Shown here piece after piece: positions 44,620 to 53,325 of a stretch of DNA of 64,000 nucleotides. Under the pieces are notes generated by a model that was given only the letters and a program-made list of their open reading frames with translations, had not been told where the DNA came from and did no database searches. A program made the translations under genes and the position numbers. Within the stretch, counting starts at the first letter, position 1. Each line of letters opens with the position of its first letter. Source of the stretch: CAVTLG01 sp963735495 (GTDB lineage: Bacteria; Chloroflexota; Ktedonobacteria; Ktedonobacterales; Ktedonobacteraceae); assembly GCA_963735495.1 (NCBI GenBank), contig CAVTLG010000009.1, positions 1,302,001 through 1,366,000 on the forward strand, in the 5' to 3' direction.

Positions 44620-44961
44620 GTGGAGACAATTCTACAACGGTTGACTGACCTTGACGATGTGTATGACGCAATCCTTGTGGGCAAGGATGGCCTGATCGTA
44701 TCTGGTATACTGCATAGTGATGATGAGGAAGTGATAGGCGCGATGTCAGCCGCCGCCTTTGGCTCCATTAACAACTTCACGACGCAAATTAGCAACGGTG
44801 AAGCACGTCATGTGATCATAGAAACCAAAAATAGCACGATCCAGGTTGAAGAGGCAGGAGACCTCATTCTCGTGGTCACAACCCATGGAGCAGGGAATAC
44901 CGGGCGCATCCGCCTGGAAATGAAGAAAGCTTGCCGTCAACTCCTGCAAGTGGTGGGCTAA
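44620..44961 (+). CDS. Roadblock/LC7-domain protein
   Basis: A 113-residue roadblock fold: helix LTDLDDVYDAILVGKDGLIV, acidic SDDEEVIGAMSAAAFGSI, then beta strands with ARHVIIETKNSTIQVEEAG and LILVVTTHGAGNTGRIR. These proteins regulate small GTPases of the MglA type, but no GTPase gene is present here. GTG 44620 follows AGAAGGAG. It is 77 bp after the small TPR gene and 33 bp before ndk, so it is likely cotranscribed with both. Confidence 0.85.
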   Translation: METILQRLTDLDDVYDAILVGKDGLIVSGILHSDDEEVIGAMSAAAFGSINNFTTQISNGEARHVIIETKNSTIQVEEAGDLILVVTTHGAGNTGRIRLEMKKACRQLLQVVG

Positions 44962-44994
44962 TAACGAAAGATCATAAGGAGCATCTATTTTTCT

Positions 44995-45459
44995 ATGGAA
45001 CGTACATTAGTTCTACTAAAACCCGACGCCGTACAAAGGGATCTCGTCGGTGAAATTATTACACGCCTTGAGCGTAAAGGCTTGAAGCTGGTTGGCTTGA
45101 AGATGATGCATCTATCCAGTGAACTGCTGGACGAGCATTATAGTCACCTGGTTGGACGACCATTCTTCCCCGAAGTAAAGTCGTTCATGCAGCGCACTCC
45201 GGTGATTGCCATTTGCCTGGAGGGAGTCGATAGCGTGAATACGGTGCGGCAACTCACCGGTATTACGAAAGCACGCGAGGCTGCGCCAGGCACCATTCGT
45301 GGCGAATTCGCGCTGAGCGTCCAGGCCAATCTCATTCATTGCTCTGATTCGCTAGAGACGGCAGCCGTCGAGGTGCCACGTTTCTTCAAGGCCGCCGAAC
45401 TTTTTGAGTATGAGGATATCCTGGAGCAGTATCTCTATAACTCCAGCGAGCGCGAGTAA
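44995..45459 (+). CDS. ndk: Nucleoside diphosphate kinase
   Basis: A 154-residue NDK that balances nucleoside triphosphate pools through a phosphohistidine. MERTLVLLKPDAVQRDLVGE opens the protein; the catalytic His is in NLIHCSDSLETAAVEV, and the Kpn-loop region GITKAREAAPGTIRGEFA is present. The C-terminal extension of about 15 residues beyond the family norm is mild. A terminator follows at 45495. Confidence 0.96.
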   Translation: MERTLVLLKPDAVQRDLVGEIITRLERKGLKLVGLKMMHLSSELLDEHYSHLVGRPFFPEVKSFMQRTPVIAICLEGVDSVNTVRQLTGITKAREAAPGTIRGEFALSVQANLIHCSDSLETAAVEVPRFFKAAELFEYEDILEQYLYNSSERE

Positions 45460-45494
45460 ACTATAACGCTAGCACATCCTCAGCGCAGCACAAG

Positions 45495-45529
45495 CCGAGA
45501 AGCCAGCGAATAGAGCTTCTCGGTTTTGT
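45495..45529 (+). terminator. Rho-independent terminator after ndk
   Basis: CCGAGAAGC (45495-45503) pairs with GCTTCTCGG (45515-45523), followed by TTTTGT. It lies 36 bp after the ndk stop. Confidence 0.85.
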
Positions 45530-45672
45530 ACTTTCAGTCTGGAGATAGTGCGACAATCTACGGCTGGAGAAGAGGAAACAACACAACGCTCTATAGTAGC
45601 TGTCCTGGATGTCGATTGCGCGTGTTACAAAGGATGAGGATAGCAATCAAGGGCCGACAAGACCCGTGTAGC

Positions 45673-45954
45673 TTAGAGTGAATGGACAGGAGTATCCGCC
45701 GCCGCTGTTTCTGTTTCTTCGGCCTGTTTGCTGTTATTGGCAAGACGCCAGCAGCATGTTTTGCTGCGAAAGCACTTATCCTGCTCTTCAGCCGTCACAG
45801 GCGGCGTCCCCTTGAGACAAAACACTTGATACATTGGCTCTCCTGCGGAAAGATCATTGCAGGGGAACCAACGTTCCCGATAGAACGGACACGCATTTTT
45901 ATGTTTACGCCAGTTTGAGTTTTCTGCTGGATGAGTTTCGATTGTCCCTGCCAA
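45673..45954 (-). CDS. Small cysteine-rich hypothetical protein
   Basis: A 93-residue protein with six Cys residues (ACPFYRERWFPC, YQVFCLKGTPP, DKCFRSKTCCWR) and an acidic, Ala/Thr-rich C-terminus. No signal peptide. The spacing could bind a metal or an iron-sulfur cluster, but no family is recognised. It lies alone between convergent genes. Confidence 0.55.
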   Translation of the reverse strand: MAGTIETHPAENSNWRKHKNACPFYRERWFPCNDLSAGEPMYQVFCLKGTPPVTAEEQDKCFRSKTCCWRLANNSKQAEETETAAADTPVHSL

Positions 45955-46171
45955 CCAGGTATCCTTCCTAACTAAGTACGACGTGCTATAGGTAAGAGAG
46001 CGTCCGAGAAGAGCAATAAAACTTTTTACTGCGGCCTCGTAGCAGGCCCTCGCTAAGAAAGTAACGTTGAAGGTAGTATACCATATCTTTGCTGTAGTAA
46101 TAGGGGCGGCACTACAGACAAGACGGTAACGGTAATGTTATAATAGAGTACGGAAAAATCGGAGTAAGGTT

Positions 46172-46927
46172 GTGATTGAACAGAAAATTGAACAAGTCCC
46201 ATGGACCACGCAGCAGACGTTTAATGGCGTCTTTTTTACATTAGTGCCGTGGATTACATTTACCGTTGCGCTCTCTTTTTTCAATACACACACAACGACT
46301 TCGAGCAAGCTTTCACCCCAACTCGATGTGATTAACGCCATCATCACCTTCTTATTTTCAACTGTCGTCGAAGGTGCCTTTTTAATCGCGCCATACCTGT
46401 ACGCCAGACGTACAACCCACGCTGACCTGCCCCCTCGACGCTCAATAGGGCAGACACTGGGCTTCAGAGGCTTCAATATATGGCAGGTAATCCCTCTGCT
46501 CATAGCGTTGATGCTGGTCATCATCGCCGTGAATGGTGCCTACCAGTATGTGATTACCACGCTGCACCTGCATATACAGACCAATGATCAGGTGCTGCTT
46601 TCCGAAGGAAAAGCAGCACCCATTTCGACGTATGCTACACTGCTGGCCGCAGTCATCGTTGCACCAATTTGCGAAGAGATATTTTTCCGCAGTTTCGTCT
46701 TCATGGGACTCCTGCGCAGTATGCCATTGGGCGTGTCAGTTATCCTGAGTGCGCTCATCTTTGCAGTCGCACACGGTGATCCTGGTTCCTTCGCAGTGCT
46801 CTTTATCATCGGCCTGGCACTGGCCTTCTTGCGCTGGCGTACACAGTCGATCTGGCCCGGCATAATGCTACACATGCTGAACAACGGTATTAGCGCCCTC
46901 TTAATCGTCATAACGCTAATCCACTAA
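46172..46927 (+). CDS. CPBP-family intramembrane glutamic protease
   Basis: A 251-residue membrane protein of the CPBP (Abi/Rce1-like) family. The active-site motif EExxxR is in APICEEIFFRSFVFMG; the two His motifs are in FAVAHGDPGSF and MLHMLNN. About seven to eight hydrophobic segments surround them. The start is GTG 46172, next to a weak GGAG. These proteases can process prenylated or leader peptides or protect against bacteriocins; nothing nearby shows a substrate. Confidence 0.88.
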   Translation: MIEQKIEQVPWTTQQTFNGVFFTLVPWITFTVALSFFNTHTTTSSKLSPQLDVINAIITFLFSTVVEGAFLIAPYLYARRTTHADLPPRRSIGQTLGFRGFNIWQVIPLLIALMLVIIAVNGAYQYVITTLHLHIQTNDQVLLSEGKAAPISTYATLLAAVIVAPICEEIFFRSFVFMGLLRSMPLGVSVILSALIFAVAHGDPGSFAVLFIIGLALAFLRWRTQSIWPGIMLHMLNNGISALLIVITLIH

Positions 46928-47003
46928 CGCATAGATGATGCAACGTCCATCTTACTCCACGAGCGATCTGCGCTGAAAAAAAATTGTCAGGCCAGGCAGG
47001 TGA

Positions 47004-47807
47004 TCAACAACGAGCTTCCGCCTGGCAAATACGCAAGGTGATCAGCAGATAACAGATAAGCGTCAGTTGGACAAAGAAAAAGTTTGTGCCACTATCCACA
47101 AGATGCGGAACACTGAGCAGAAGCTGGATGATGGACGCCAGGCCGAAGAGCAATGCAAGCCCTGGCTGACGATGCCAACAGGAGGGACGCAGCCACCAGA
47201 CGGCGATACTCAGGTAAAGGGCGATAGCCGCAATAGTACTCTCAAGGCTGCTCAATGAACGGCTCGCCACAGGCATGAACAGGTAAACCACCACCACCAG
47301 GACGCAGCCAACAACCGGGACCACGCGCAAAAACCAGCTATCCCAACGCCGCAATGCGGTGCGTGCCAGCGAGAAACAGAGAGTAGAGGCCAGCAGCGCA
47401 GTATTGGTGACAGCATTGAGATGAGCAACACTGGGCAAATGCACATCCACAGCCAGTTGCTCAAACAGAAAACTGATCCCAGTGAAGATAGCCCAGATAA
47501 CGCCAAAGATAGCCCCCATCCGTACCCACGGCGTTCGCACCCGCAGCAGAACAATCATCCAGGCAGCAATCAACAGCACAGAGTAGAGCATGAGCACGAC
47601 AGCTCCCGAGTAAAGGCCGTTGAGCCACCACTGCGTGATGATGCTGGCTGCACTTAAGCCGCAGACCAGCGACAAGGCGAAGATAACCGTAAATTTCGCC
47701 GTCCAGATGAGAGGTGCACGCGGATCTGAAGACGCCAGCCCGGTGTCAGGGAGTGCATTTGCGGGCAGCTCGATTGCGGGATGAGAGGTCTGGTTGTTTT
47801 GACTCAT
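47004..47807 (-). CDS. Polytopic membrane protein of unknown function
   Basis: A 267-residue protein with a short soluble N-terminus (to about residue 30) and about eight hydrophobic segments, for example FALSLVCGLSAASIITQWW and VVLMLYSVLLIAAWMIVLL. Its C-terminus is short and cytosolic or external. No family motif is recognised. It is convergent with the CPBP protease gene, 76 bp away. Confidence 0.7.
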   Translation of the reverse strand: MSQNNQTSHPAIELPANALPDTGLASSDPRAPLIWTAKFTVIFALSLVCGLSAASIITQWWLNGLYSGAVVLMLYSVLLIAAWMIVLLRVRTPWVRMGAIFGVIWAIFTGISFLFEQLAVDVHLPSVAHLNAVTNTALLASTLCFSLARTALRRWDSWFLRVVPVVGCVLVVVVYLFMPVASRSLSSLESTIAAIALYLSIAVWWLRPSCWHRQPGLALLFGLASIIQLLLSVPHLVDSGTNFFFVQLTLICYLLITLRICQAEARC

Positions 47808-47848
47808 ATCGCCTCATAATAGCACAGACCGCGCTGTGAGCATAGTCC

Positions 47849-48020
47849 CTAGAAAATCTTCCGCTTTTCGTACTCCTCAGCGGCTTTTTGTATTGCTCGG
47901 TGTTGCTTCTTTATCGCCGTCTTCCAGTCCTCTTCGGCCCATGCCAGTCCTCAGTCTCGTAGTTCTCCAGTAAAATTACCAATGTTTTTGGTTATATCCC
48001 ACATTTCGCAGTTTCCATCA
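47849..48020 (-). pseudogene. Remnant of a small protein, interrupted by TGA
   Basis: Just after the NCH-domain gene on the minus strand, a different frame reads FSDGNCEMWDITKNIGNF, TGELRD, then TGA (47953-47951), then LAWAEEDWKTAIKKQHRAIQ and KAAEEYEKRKIF to a TAG at 47849. Both parts look coding (Trp- and Lys-rich ends). It may be the C-terminal piece of a small gene whose N-terminus was replaced by the upstream gene. An immunity protein is one guess based only on position. Confidence 0.35.
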
Positions 48021-49358
48021 GAAAAAAGGAGAAACGAGCCGACCGCCGAGCCTATCTGTATGATATACTGTCCAGGCACGAGCCTCTTTATTGACTGGTT
48101 GAAGATCCATAAGGTGCCTTTGTACTCCTCCTGCATGACTCCGGCCCATTAGATATGATTTGTGATTAAACTCTTTTGAACCAGCAAAAACACCTGAGTG
48201 AATTATAGAGTTATTCTTATCAGTAACAAGATAAATATCTAATTTGGGTTCTGGATTTTTCCCGTCTGGATATTTCTCTGTGCTCAGGCGTACCGGAGGC
48301 TGATCTCCAATTTTCTCAAGGATGGGTTGAAACCCATTGCCTTTTATGATAGCCCAAACGTCTTCATCACAAATGTATCCCGCTCTTCCATTAGCAAATG
48401 TCCAGCTATGACAGTTATAGTCTGGATTTGGAGCAGTTTCAAACGTGGTGCTCCCCGGAATATACTCACGACGGGTCCGCAACCGAGATTCCATCAGCGC
48501 TTCCCATGCATCTTTATTCGTCATCCTCGACCCGGTCCTCCTTCCGAACCTCCTTTGCACGAAACTCCTTGCTTCTCCTATATCCTTTATCGTTTCTTCC
48601 CGTATTGCAGCCATATCTGATAATCTTGTGAAAGACGGTAAATTTCCATTTGCCTCCCGTACTTTTCCTTCGAGTTCTTTCCAGGTAAGAGACTTTAGTC
48701 CCTCAATAATTATCCCTTCATCGGTTATAATCTTAACTGGCGTATACTCACGGCGCTCGAAAAATGCATTTTCTATAGCATCGCTACGCTCAGACCATTC
48801 TCTTCGTCTTGGGATCTCTTGAGCACCTTCATAAGAGCCTGTGGTATAGGTGTTGTCCCCTTGCTGCGCGAACCCAACGGAGGAGGTGACAGATGCATCA
48901 CCATACCCGCCGGAGGACGGTCCCCCTATTCCCCAAGAGGAGCTGGGAGCGTACGACGCCCCCAGTACTTCACTCCCCTGTCCTGCACCTGAAGAATAAA
49001 AGCCCGTGGTATCGCCTTGCGCCATGTACCCTGTGGAGGAGAGAGGTGCTTCATACATGGAAGCTGGCCACTGTGTAGACTCAGAAGAGTGATGCTCCGG
49101 TCCCTCCTCTATGCTATACGCACCGAAATTTGCGATTACATTTTCCATACTCCCGCCTCGGATGAGGCTGCGGCTGTAGGGACCGCTCATCTCCTGACGA
49201 CCTCGAGCCTCCCAAGCCTGTTGTTGAAGGAAATCGACAGTGTCCCCCGCAGATCCTGTCGTACTTGCAGACGGAGATATCTCCCGGCTGTAGCGTTGGT
49301 CCACTTTATCTGTGGTATTTCCCGATTTAGTTGCCCTTCCGCGCGACTTGCGTCCCAT
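48018..49358 (-). CDS. Protein with C-terminal NCH...HSG papain-like domain
   Basis: A 446-residue protein. Residues 1-180 are disordered, Ser/Gly-rich and charged. From about 190 helices precede a C-terminal domain with PDYNCHSWTFANGRAGYICD (Cys near 316), IIHSGVFAG (His) and AWTVYHTDRLGGRLV at the end. The order Cys...His suggests a papain/NlpC-like fold, inferred from motif order only. A paralogue lies at 51603-52422. No signal peptide. A low-GC island and nearby IS indicate recent acquisition. Possible roles include a secreted or delivered peptidase or amidase effector; there is no direct evidence for delivery. Confidence 0.6.
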   Translation of the reverse strand: MGRKSRGRATKSGNTTDKVDQRYSREISPSASTTGSAGDTVDFLQQQAWEARGRQEMSGPYSRSLIRGGSMENVIANFGAYSIEEGPEHHSSESTQWPASMYEAPLSSTGYMAQGDTTGFYSSGAGQGSEVLGASYAPSSSWGIGGPSSGGYGDASVTSSVGFAQQGDNTYTTGSYEGAQEIPRRREWSERSDAIENAFFERREYTPVKIITDEGIIIEGLKSLTWKELEGKVREANGNLPSFTRLSDMAAIREETIKDIGEARSFVQRRFGRRTGSRMTNKDAWEALMESRLRTRREYIPGSTTFETAPNPDYNCHSWTFANGRAGYICDEDVWAIIKGNGFQPILEKIGDQPPVRLSTEKYPDGKNPEPKLDIYLVTDKNNSIIHSGVFAGSKEFNHKSYLMGRSHAGGVQRHLMDLQPVNKEARAWTVYHTDRLGGRLVSPFF

Positions 49359-49384
49359 CTTGCCCTCCTTTCACTGATACTGTA

Positions 49385-49519
49385 CAGTTTACCGCCTTTG
49401 ACACTTCCTTGTTTCCTCAACATCGCGGACAATGAAAGCTCTCTCGGCACGCTCTGAAACGTCATCATCGTTCGCGATGTTGAGGAAAACATCAGGTGCC
49501 CCAAAGTTGGTAAACAGTT
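49385..49519. repeat. Inverted repeat with 16-bp perfect inner arms
   Basis: Inner arms TTTCCTCAACATCGCG (49412-49427) and CGCGATGTTGAGGAAA (49473-49488) are perfect; outer arms CAGTTTACC.CCTTTG (from 49385) and CAAAGTTGGTAAACAG (to about 49518) are imperfect. It lies upstream of the NCH-domain gene and could be a small palindromic element or its regulatory region. Confidence 0.65.
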
Positions 49520-49700
49520 ATACTCCTGTTCCTCTAGTATACCCAATGTTTCCTGCACACAGACATCAGAACGCTTCTTTCTCCGAAAACTGACCCTCGT
49601 TAGCCCATTTTCCCCAATGTGGCTCCCCCACTGCACCCTGGCTTGATTGAGCTTGCGCATATTTTCCGCGCTGTAGAGGCCAACAAGAAGAGAACTGGAA

Positions 49701-51486
49701 CCGTGGGGGCAATACTCACGTACCAATGGTTTGCTCCCACCGTTTTTCTAATGAGGCCAAGTATTCCAATGGTTGATGACGGAACCGAAAGCGATGGAGT
49801 TGCTCCAGGTGACTTTGGCGTGTCTGCTGCCGAGTATGGTGCCATAATGCAGTAGGTACACGACGTAAGCGAGTTTGGAGCAGGACTTCTCCATCAGGTT
49901 GATGAAGCCACCATTCTTGATACACTACACATCGCCCGTAGCGCAGTAAATAGGTATTCCAGTTTTTTCTGCCGCTGATACGTCGATAGTGCATTTTAAT
50001 GGCACGAATAGTTCGTTCCATGTCATTATTCGTACGAGGAAACCCTTCGATATCGTAACATTGAATTAACCCTGTTCTCAGATGCCTCAAGACCCTGAAA
50101 AGTTCCTCTAGCCGTGTTTTCTCATCTTCGGTTATTTCTTCTCCATTCAAAAACTGGAAAAGACGGTCCAAATAGGCATCAAACAACTGACCTACTGCAT
50201 GATTGGTGATCTCTTCTGGATGTTGTGCCCAGGAACCGCTTAAAATAGCTTCCACCTCTAAAACCCATGTATGCATCAGAGTGATCGACGCAAGAATCTC
50301 TTTTTTTCTCTTCGTGAAGGCCAATAATCGTTTTCAGGCGCTTCAGGCGGTCTGAACTCGTTTTACTTACATTTCCTCTTTTTTTCCAGTGCTTCTAGGC
50401 TCTCCTGAAGCTGAATCAACGCCTCTTGCACTTCCAAGGATCCATAGCGAAATGGAGCCAGACTCCCAATCTGTAAAGCTCCTTCTGTCACTGCTGCATA
50501 CTCCTCTAAAATAGAGAGCTGTTCTCTTTCCTGCTCATTTCTTTCCTCTTGCGTTTCAGCTTCTTTGAGTCTTTTCTGGAGATTTTGTCGATATTCATGT
50601 GTTTTTTGTTTCATACGAGCACGCATGCCATTCCTCACACGAACATCGAACTGAGAAATAAGTTGCCCTGCATCACGAAGAACATGGAATTGACAAATCT
50701 GGTGAGGAATATCTGGCCATAATTCCGCGATTGCCTGTAATTCGGTCGTTTGAGCATCACTGATTGCCCCGATGACAGGCAAATTCAAAGCAACGACAGG
50801 AGCGAGGATCTGTTTTAATCGCTCTTTCGTACTTTTCGTCGTATTTTCTGCATTGAGGATTCTTCCCGTGAAGACATCACGCACCAGATAAATCGTTTCG
50901 TTTCCTGCATCTGGCTGGATACCATCAATCGAGAGCAGGAGTCCTTTGTTTTCACGCACTTGCTCTTTCCAGACCTCATCATCACTGGTTTCCGTTCCTG
51001 CGCGAAGTAAAGACGTATAGGCCTCAAAAAGAAACAAAATTTCCCGTCGTGAGATGGTTTGTTCAAGAGGGGCCAACTGTTCTAAAAGGCTGTGATGAAT
51101 TTCATCGATGGTTTTGTGATCAACCAGCCGTAAATGCCCCACATTGAGAACGATATCCAGTCCAAACGTGAAACCAGAGAGAGACAATGCATCTGCTTCT
51201 GCGCTTCAATAGAGGACGGAATTTCCTGTACATTCTTTTTCTGGACACCGATACCCACAATGAATGACTCGAATAACTTGCGTTAAGGTTACTGCTCTCT
51301 TATCTGAAATGGTAATACATCTCTTAAGCCGTCTTTTGCATGCTAAACAGTGTTTTATTTCTGGATGGTAAATGTGCTTGCCTATTTGGCTATATTTCTT
51401 TTTCTTACGCAATCTTCATTTTTCTCTTTTCATGGATGTCTCTCTAGTATACCATATTTGGAAGTACGTGAGTATTGCCCCCACGG
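49701..51486. mobile_element. Decayed insertion sequence with perfect 23-bp terminal repeats
   Basis: Ends are 49701-49723 (CCGTGGGGGCAATACTCACG then TAC) and its exact reverse complement at 51464-51486. ACTGGAA flanks both ends (49694-49700 and 51487-51493), a 7-bp target duplication. Length 1786 bp. The three transposase pieces inside are disrupted, so the element is dead or needs help in trans. Confidence 0.9.
49716..51412 (-). pseudogene. DDE transposase gene with nonsense and frameshift mutations
   Basis: Reading from 51412: a zinc-finger part (KHCLACKRRLKRC, CGYRCPEKECTGN) ends in TGA at 51206-51208 where related proteins continue with an Arg; the same frame resumes SAEADALSLSGFTFGLD and the DDE core LLLSIDGIQPDAGNETIYL, LPVIGAISDAQTTEL, PHQICQFHVLRDAG. 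The frame breaks after 50363. A shifted frame from 50324 continues to NNDMERTIRAIKMHYRRISG, which holds the likely final Glu, and ends at 49716. The order of zinc finger, D, D, CxxH and E resembles MULE/ISL3-like transposases; the family is not assigned. Confidence 0.75.
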
Positions 51487-51602
51487 ACTGGAAAGCCCTG
51501 CCACCACCTCTTGGCAAATTGACAATACTAACAGCCAACAGGTAGAATGACAACAGGAGTGGAAATTACAATTTAAGCGCCTTCTTTCACGCAGAGGGAT
51601 AA

Positions 51603-52422
51603 ATGGAAACAAGAAACTTTGAGCCAAAAGGTTTAAAACCAGGAGACAGTGAAAATTCTCCAGATAGTGCAAAGGGGTCAAAGGGTGTTTTAGGCAATCT
51701 GAAAAGTTTTATCCACAGGGGTGATGCTGGAAAGCAGAAACGCAGATCACGATCACCAGAACTTGAACATATCAAGCAATTGCGCCGGACAGACTCCCAG
51801 GAACGACGAGAGATAGCAGCAGGACAATTCACACTACGTCAACATTCTACTGATAAGAAGACCGTTATTGAACCCAGGACCTATGAGGATGAATGGCCTG
51901 ACGAGGAGGCACTGATTGAAAAGGATGGCAAGCAATACCTCCCACCTCCAAAGCATGTTGATGCACAAACATGGAGAGAGGAAGTACAAGAACGCTATGA
52001 AGGTAGAGTTACTGTGATTGAAGATCCACATCCATATAGTAACTGCCATGGCGAAACATTTACCAATGGGAAAATAGGATATATACGCCATAAAGATGTA
52101 CAAAAAAATCCTAATCGAGAATAAATTCAAAGACGTTGCTTACAAAAATGAGTATTATCCGAAGGGTTCAGGATTAGAAAAGGTAAAAGTAGGCGATGTA
52201 ATTATTTATGGAGATCTGGTAATTGAACCAGTAAAGCACTCGGGTTTTGTTTCACGCATAGAGGAAAACAAGATATATATTACAAGCAAATGGGATACTG
52301 AAGGAAAAGTAGAGCATTTAATCGAGGATGTACCAGAAGACTATGGAAAGTACTGGACAATCTACCATACGGATCGGAAGGGTGGTCGGCTGCTCAGTGA
52401 AACATACGAAGAACAAGCTTGA
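51603..52422 (+). pseudogene. Second NCH...HSG domain protein, frameshifted at a poly-A run
   Basis: A first frame from ATG 51603 encodes a basic disordered N-terminus (GNLKSFIHRGDAGKQKRRSR) and DPHPYSNCHGETFTNGKIGY, then stops at 52124. One base too many in the A7 run 52102-52108 causes this; the +1 frame continues ILIENKFKDVAYKNEY, VGDVIIYGDLVIEPVKHSGF, then DYGKYWTIYHTDRKGGRLLS to 52422. Repaired, it would encode about 272 residues and share the NCH, HSG and YHTDR.GGRL motifs with 48018-49358. The region is AT-rich. Its HAD neighbour starts 41 bp downstream. Confidence 0.65.
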
Positions 52423-52463
52423 TATGCTGAAGAAGAGTATCTTGAAGAGGAGAGAGAAGATAT

Positions 52464-53144
52464 ATGCCAGGTCTGGTTTTTTGGATTGATGTCGATAATA
52501 CGTTGCTCAACAATGACGAGGTCAAAAAGACACTGGATGAGCATCTACAGGTAGAGCTAGGTGCACAGTTAACCAGACGCTTCTGGGAGATCTACGAACA
52601 GGTACGCCAGCAAGAAGGCGTCGTGGATATTCCGCGCACCCTGCGCAAGTTACGCGAAGACACCCCATTGACAGAGCTGGATGAGCAAACTTACCAGCAT
52701 GTCCATTCTCTCTTCGATAATTTTCCGTTTATTCAGGCACTGTATCCACATACGCTTGAGACGCTGGCATATCTGAACACCCTGGGTCGCACCGTCATCG
52801 TTTCCGATGGCGACCTGGATTTCCAGGCTGAGAAGATCTTTAATAGTGCCCTGGCAGATGCCGTCGAGGGGCGTGTATTGCTCTTTAAGCACAAGCAGCA
52901 ACACCTGGATGAGATCATGCAGCACTATCCAGCAGACCACTACGCGATGATCGACGATAAACCTGACATTCTCTTTGAGACAAAAAAACAGTTGGGCGAG
53001 AAAGTCACCATTGTCTTTGTGCAACAGGGGAAATACGCAGCCGGAGCAAAACCAGAGCATTTTAACCCCGACCTGAGCGTTGAACATATCGGTGATCTGC
53101 GCAATTACAGTGCAGCACAGTTTATTCAGGCCAGCCCCCATTGA
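52464..53144 (+). CDS. HAD-superfamily hydrolase
   Basis: A 226-residue HAD phosphatase-like protein. Motif I is FWIDVDNTLLNND (nucleophile Asp near residue 6 and the second Asp), motif II is TVIVSDGDLDF, Lys comes from the QAEKIF or HKQ region and motif IV is YAMIDDKPDILFE. A helical cap lies between about 20 and 90. The substrate is unknown. GGAGAG precedes ATG 52464. It follows the frameshifted NCH gene on the same strand but looks like a housekeeping gene. Confidence 0.85.
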   Translation: MPGLVFWIDVDNTLLNNDEVKKTLDEHLQVELGAQLTRRFWEIYEQVRQQEGVVDIPRTLRKLREDTPLTELDEQTYQHVHSLFDNFPFIQALYPHTLETLAYLNTLGRTVIVSDGDLDFQAEKIFNSALADAVEGRVLLFKHKQQHLDEIMQHYPADHYAMIDDKPDILFETKKQLGEKVTIVFVQQGKYAAGAKPEHFNPDLSVEHIGDLRNYSAAQFIQASPH

Positions 53145-53325
53145 CAGCGCAAAGACAAAAAGCGGTCTACACAGGCCATAGCAGCATATGCTGCATCACC
53201 AGCCATGTGATATAGTGATAGCATAAGTACCATAGCGCGTTGGCAAGGCAGAGTTCTTCGCAGGCCCAACCGTCAGCGTGAGGTAGCAGACATTTCACAG
53301 ACAGTAGCTATGCCACGATATAGAC

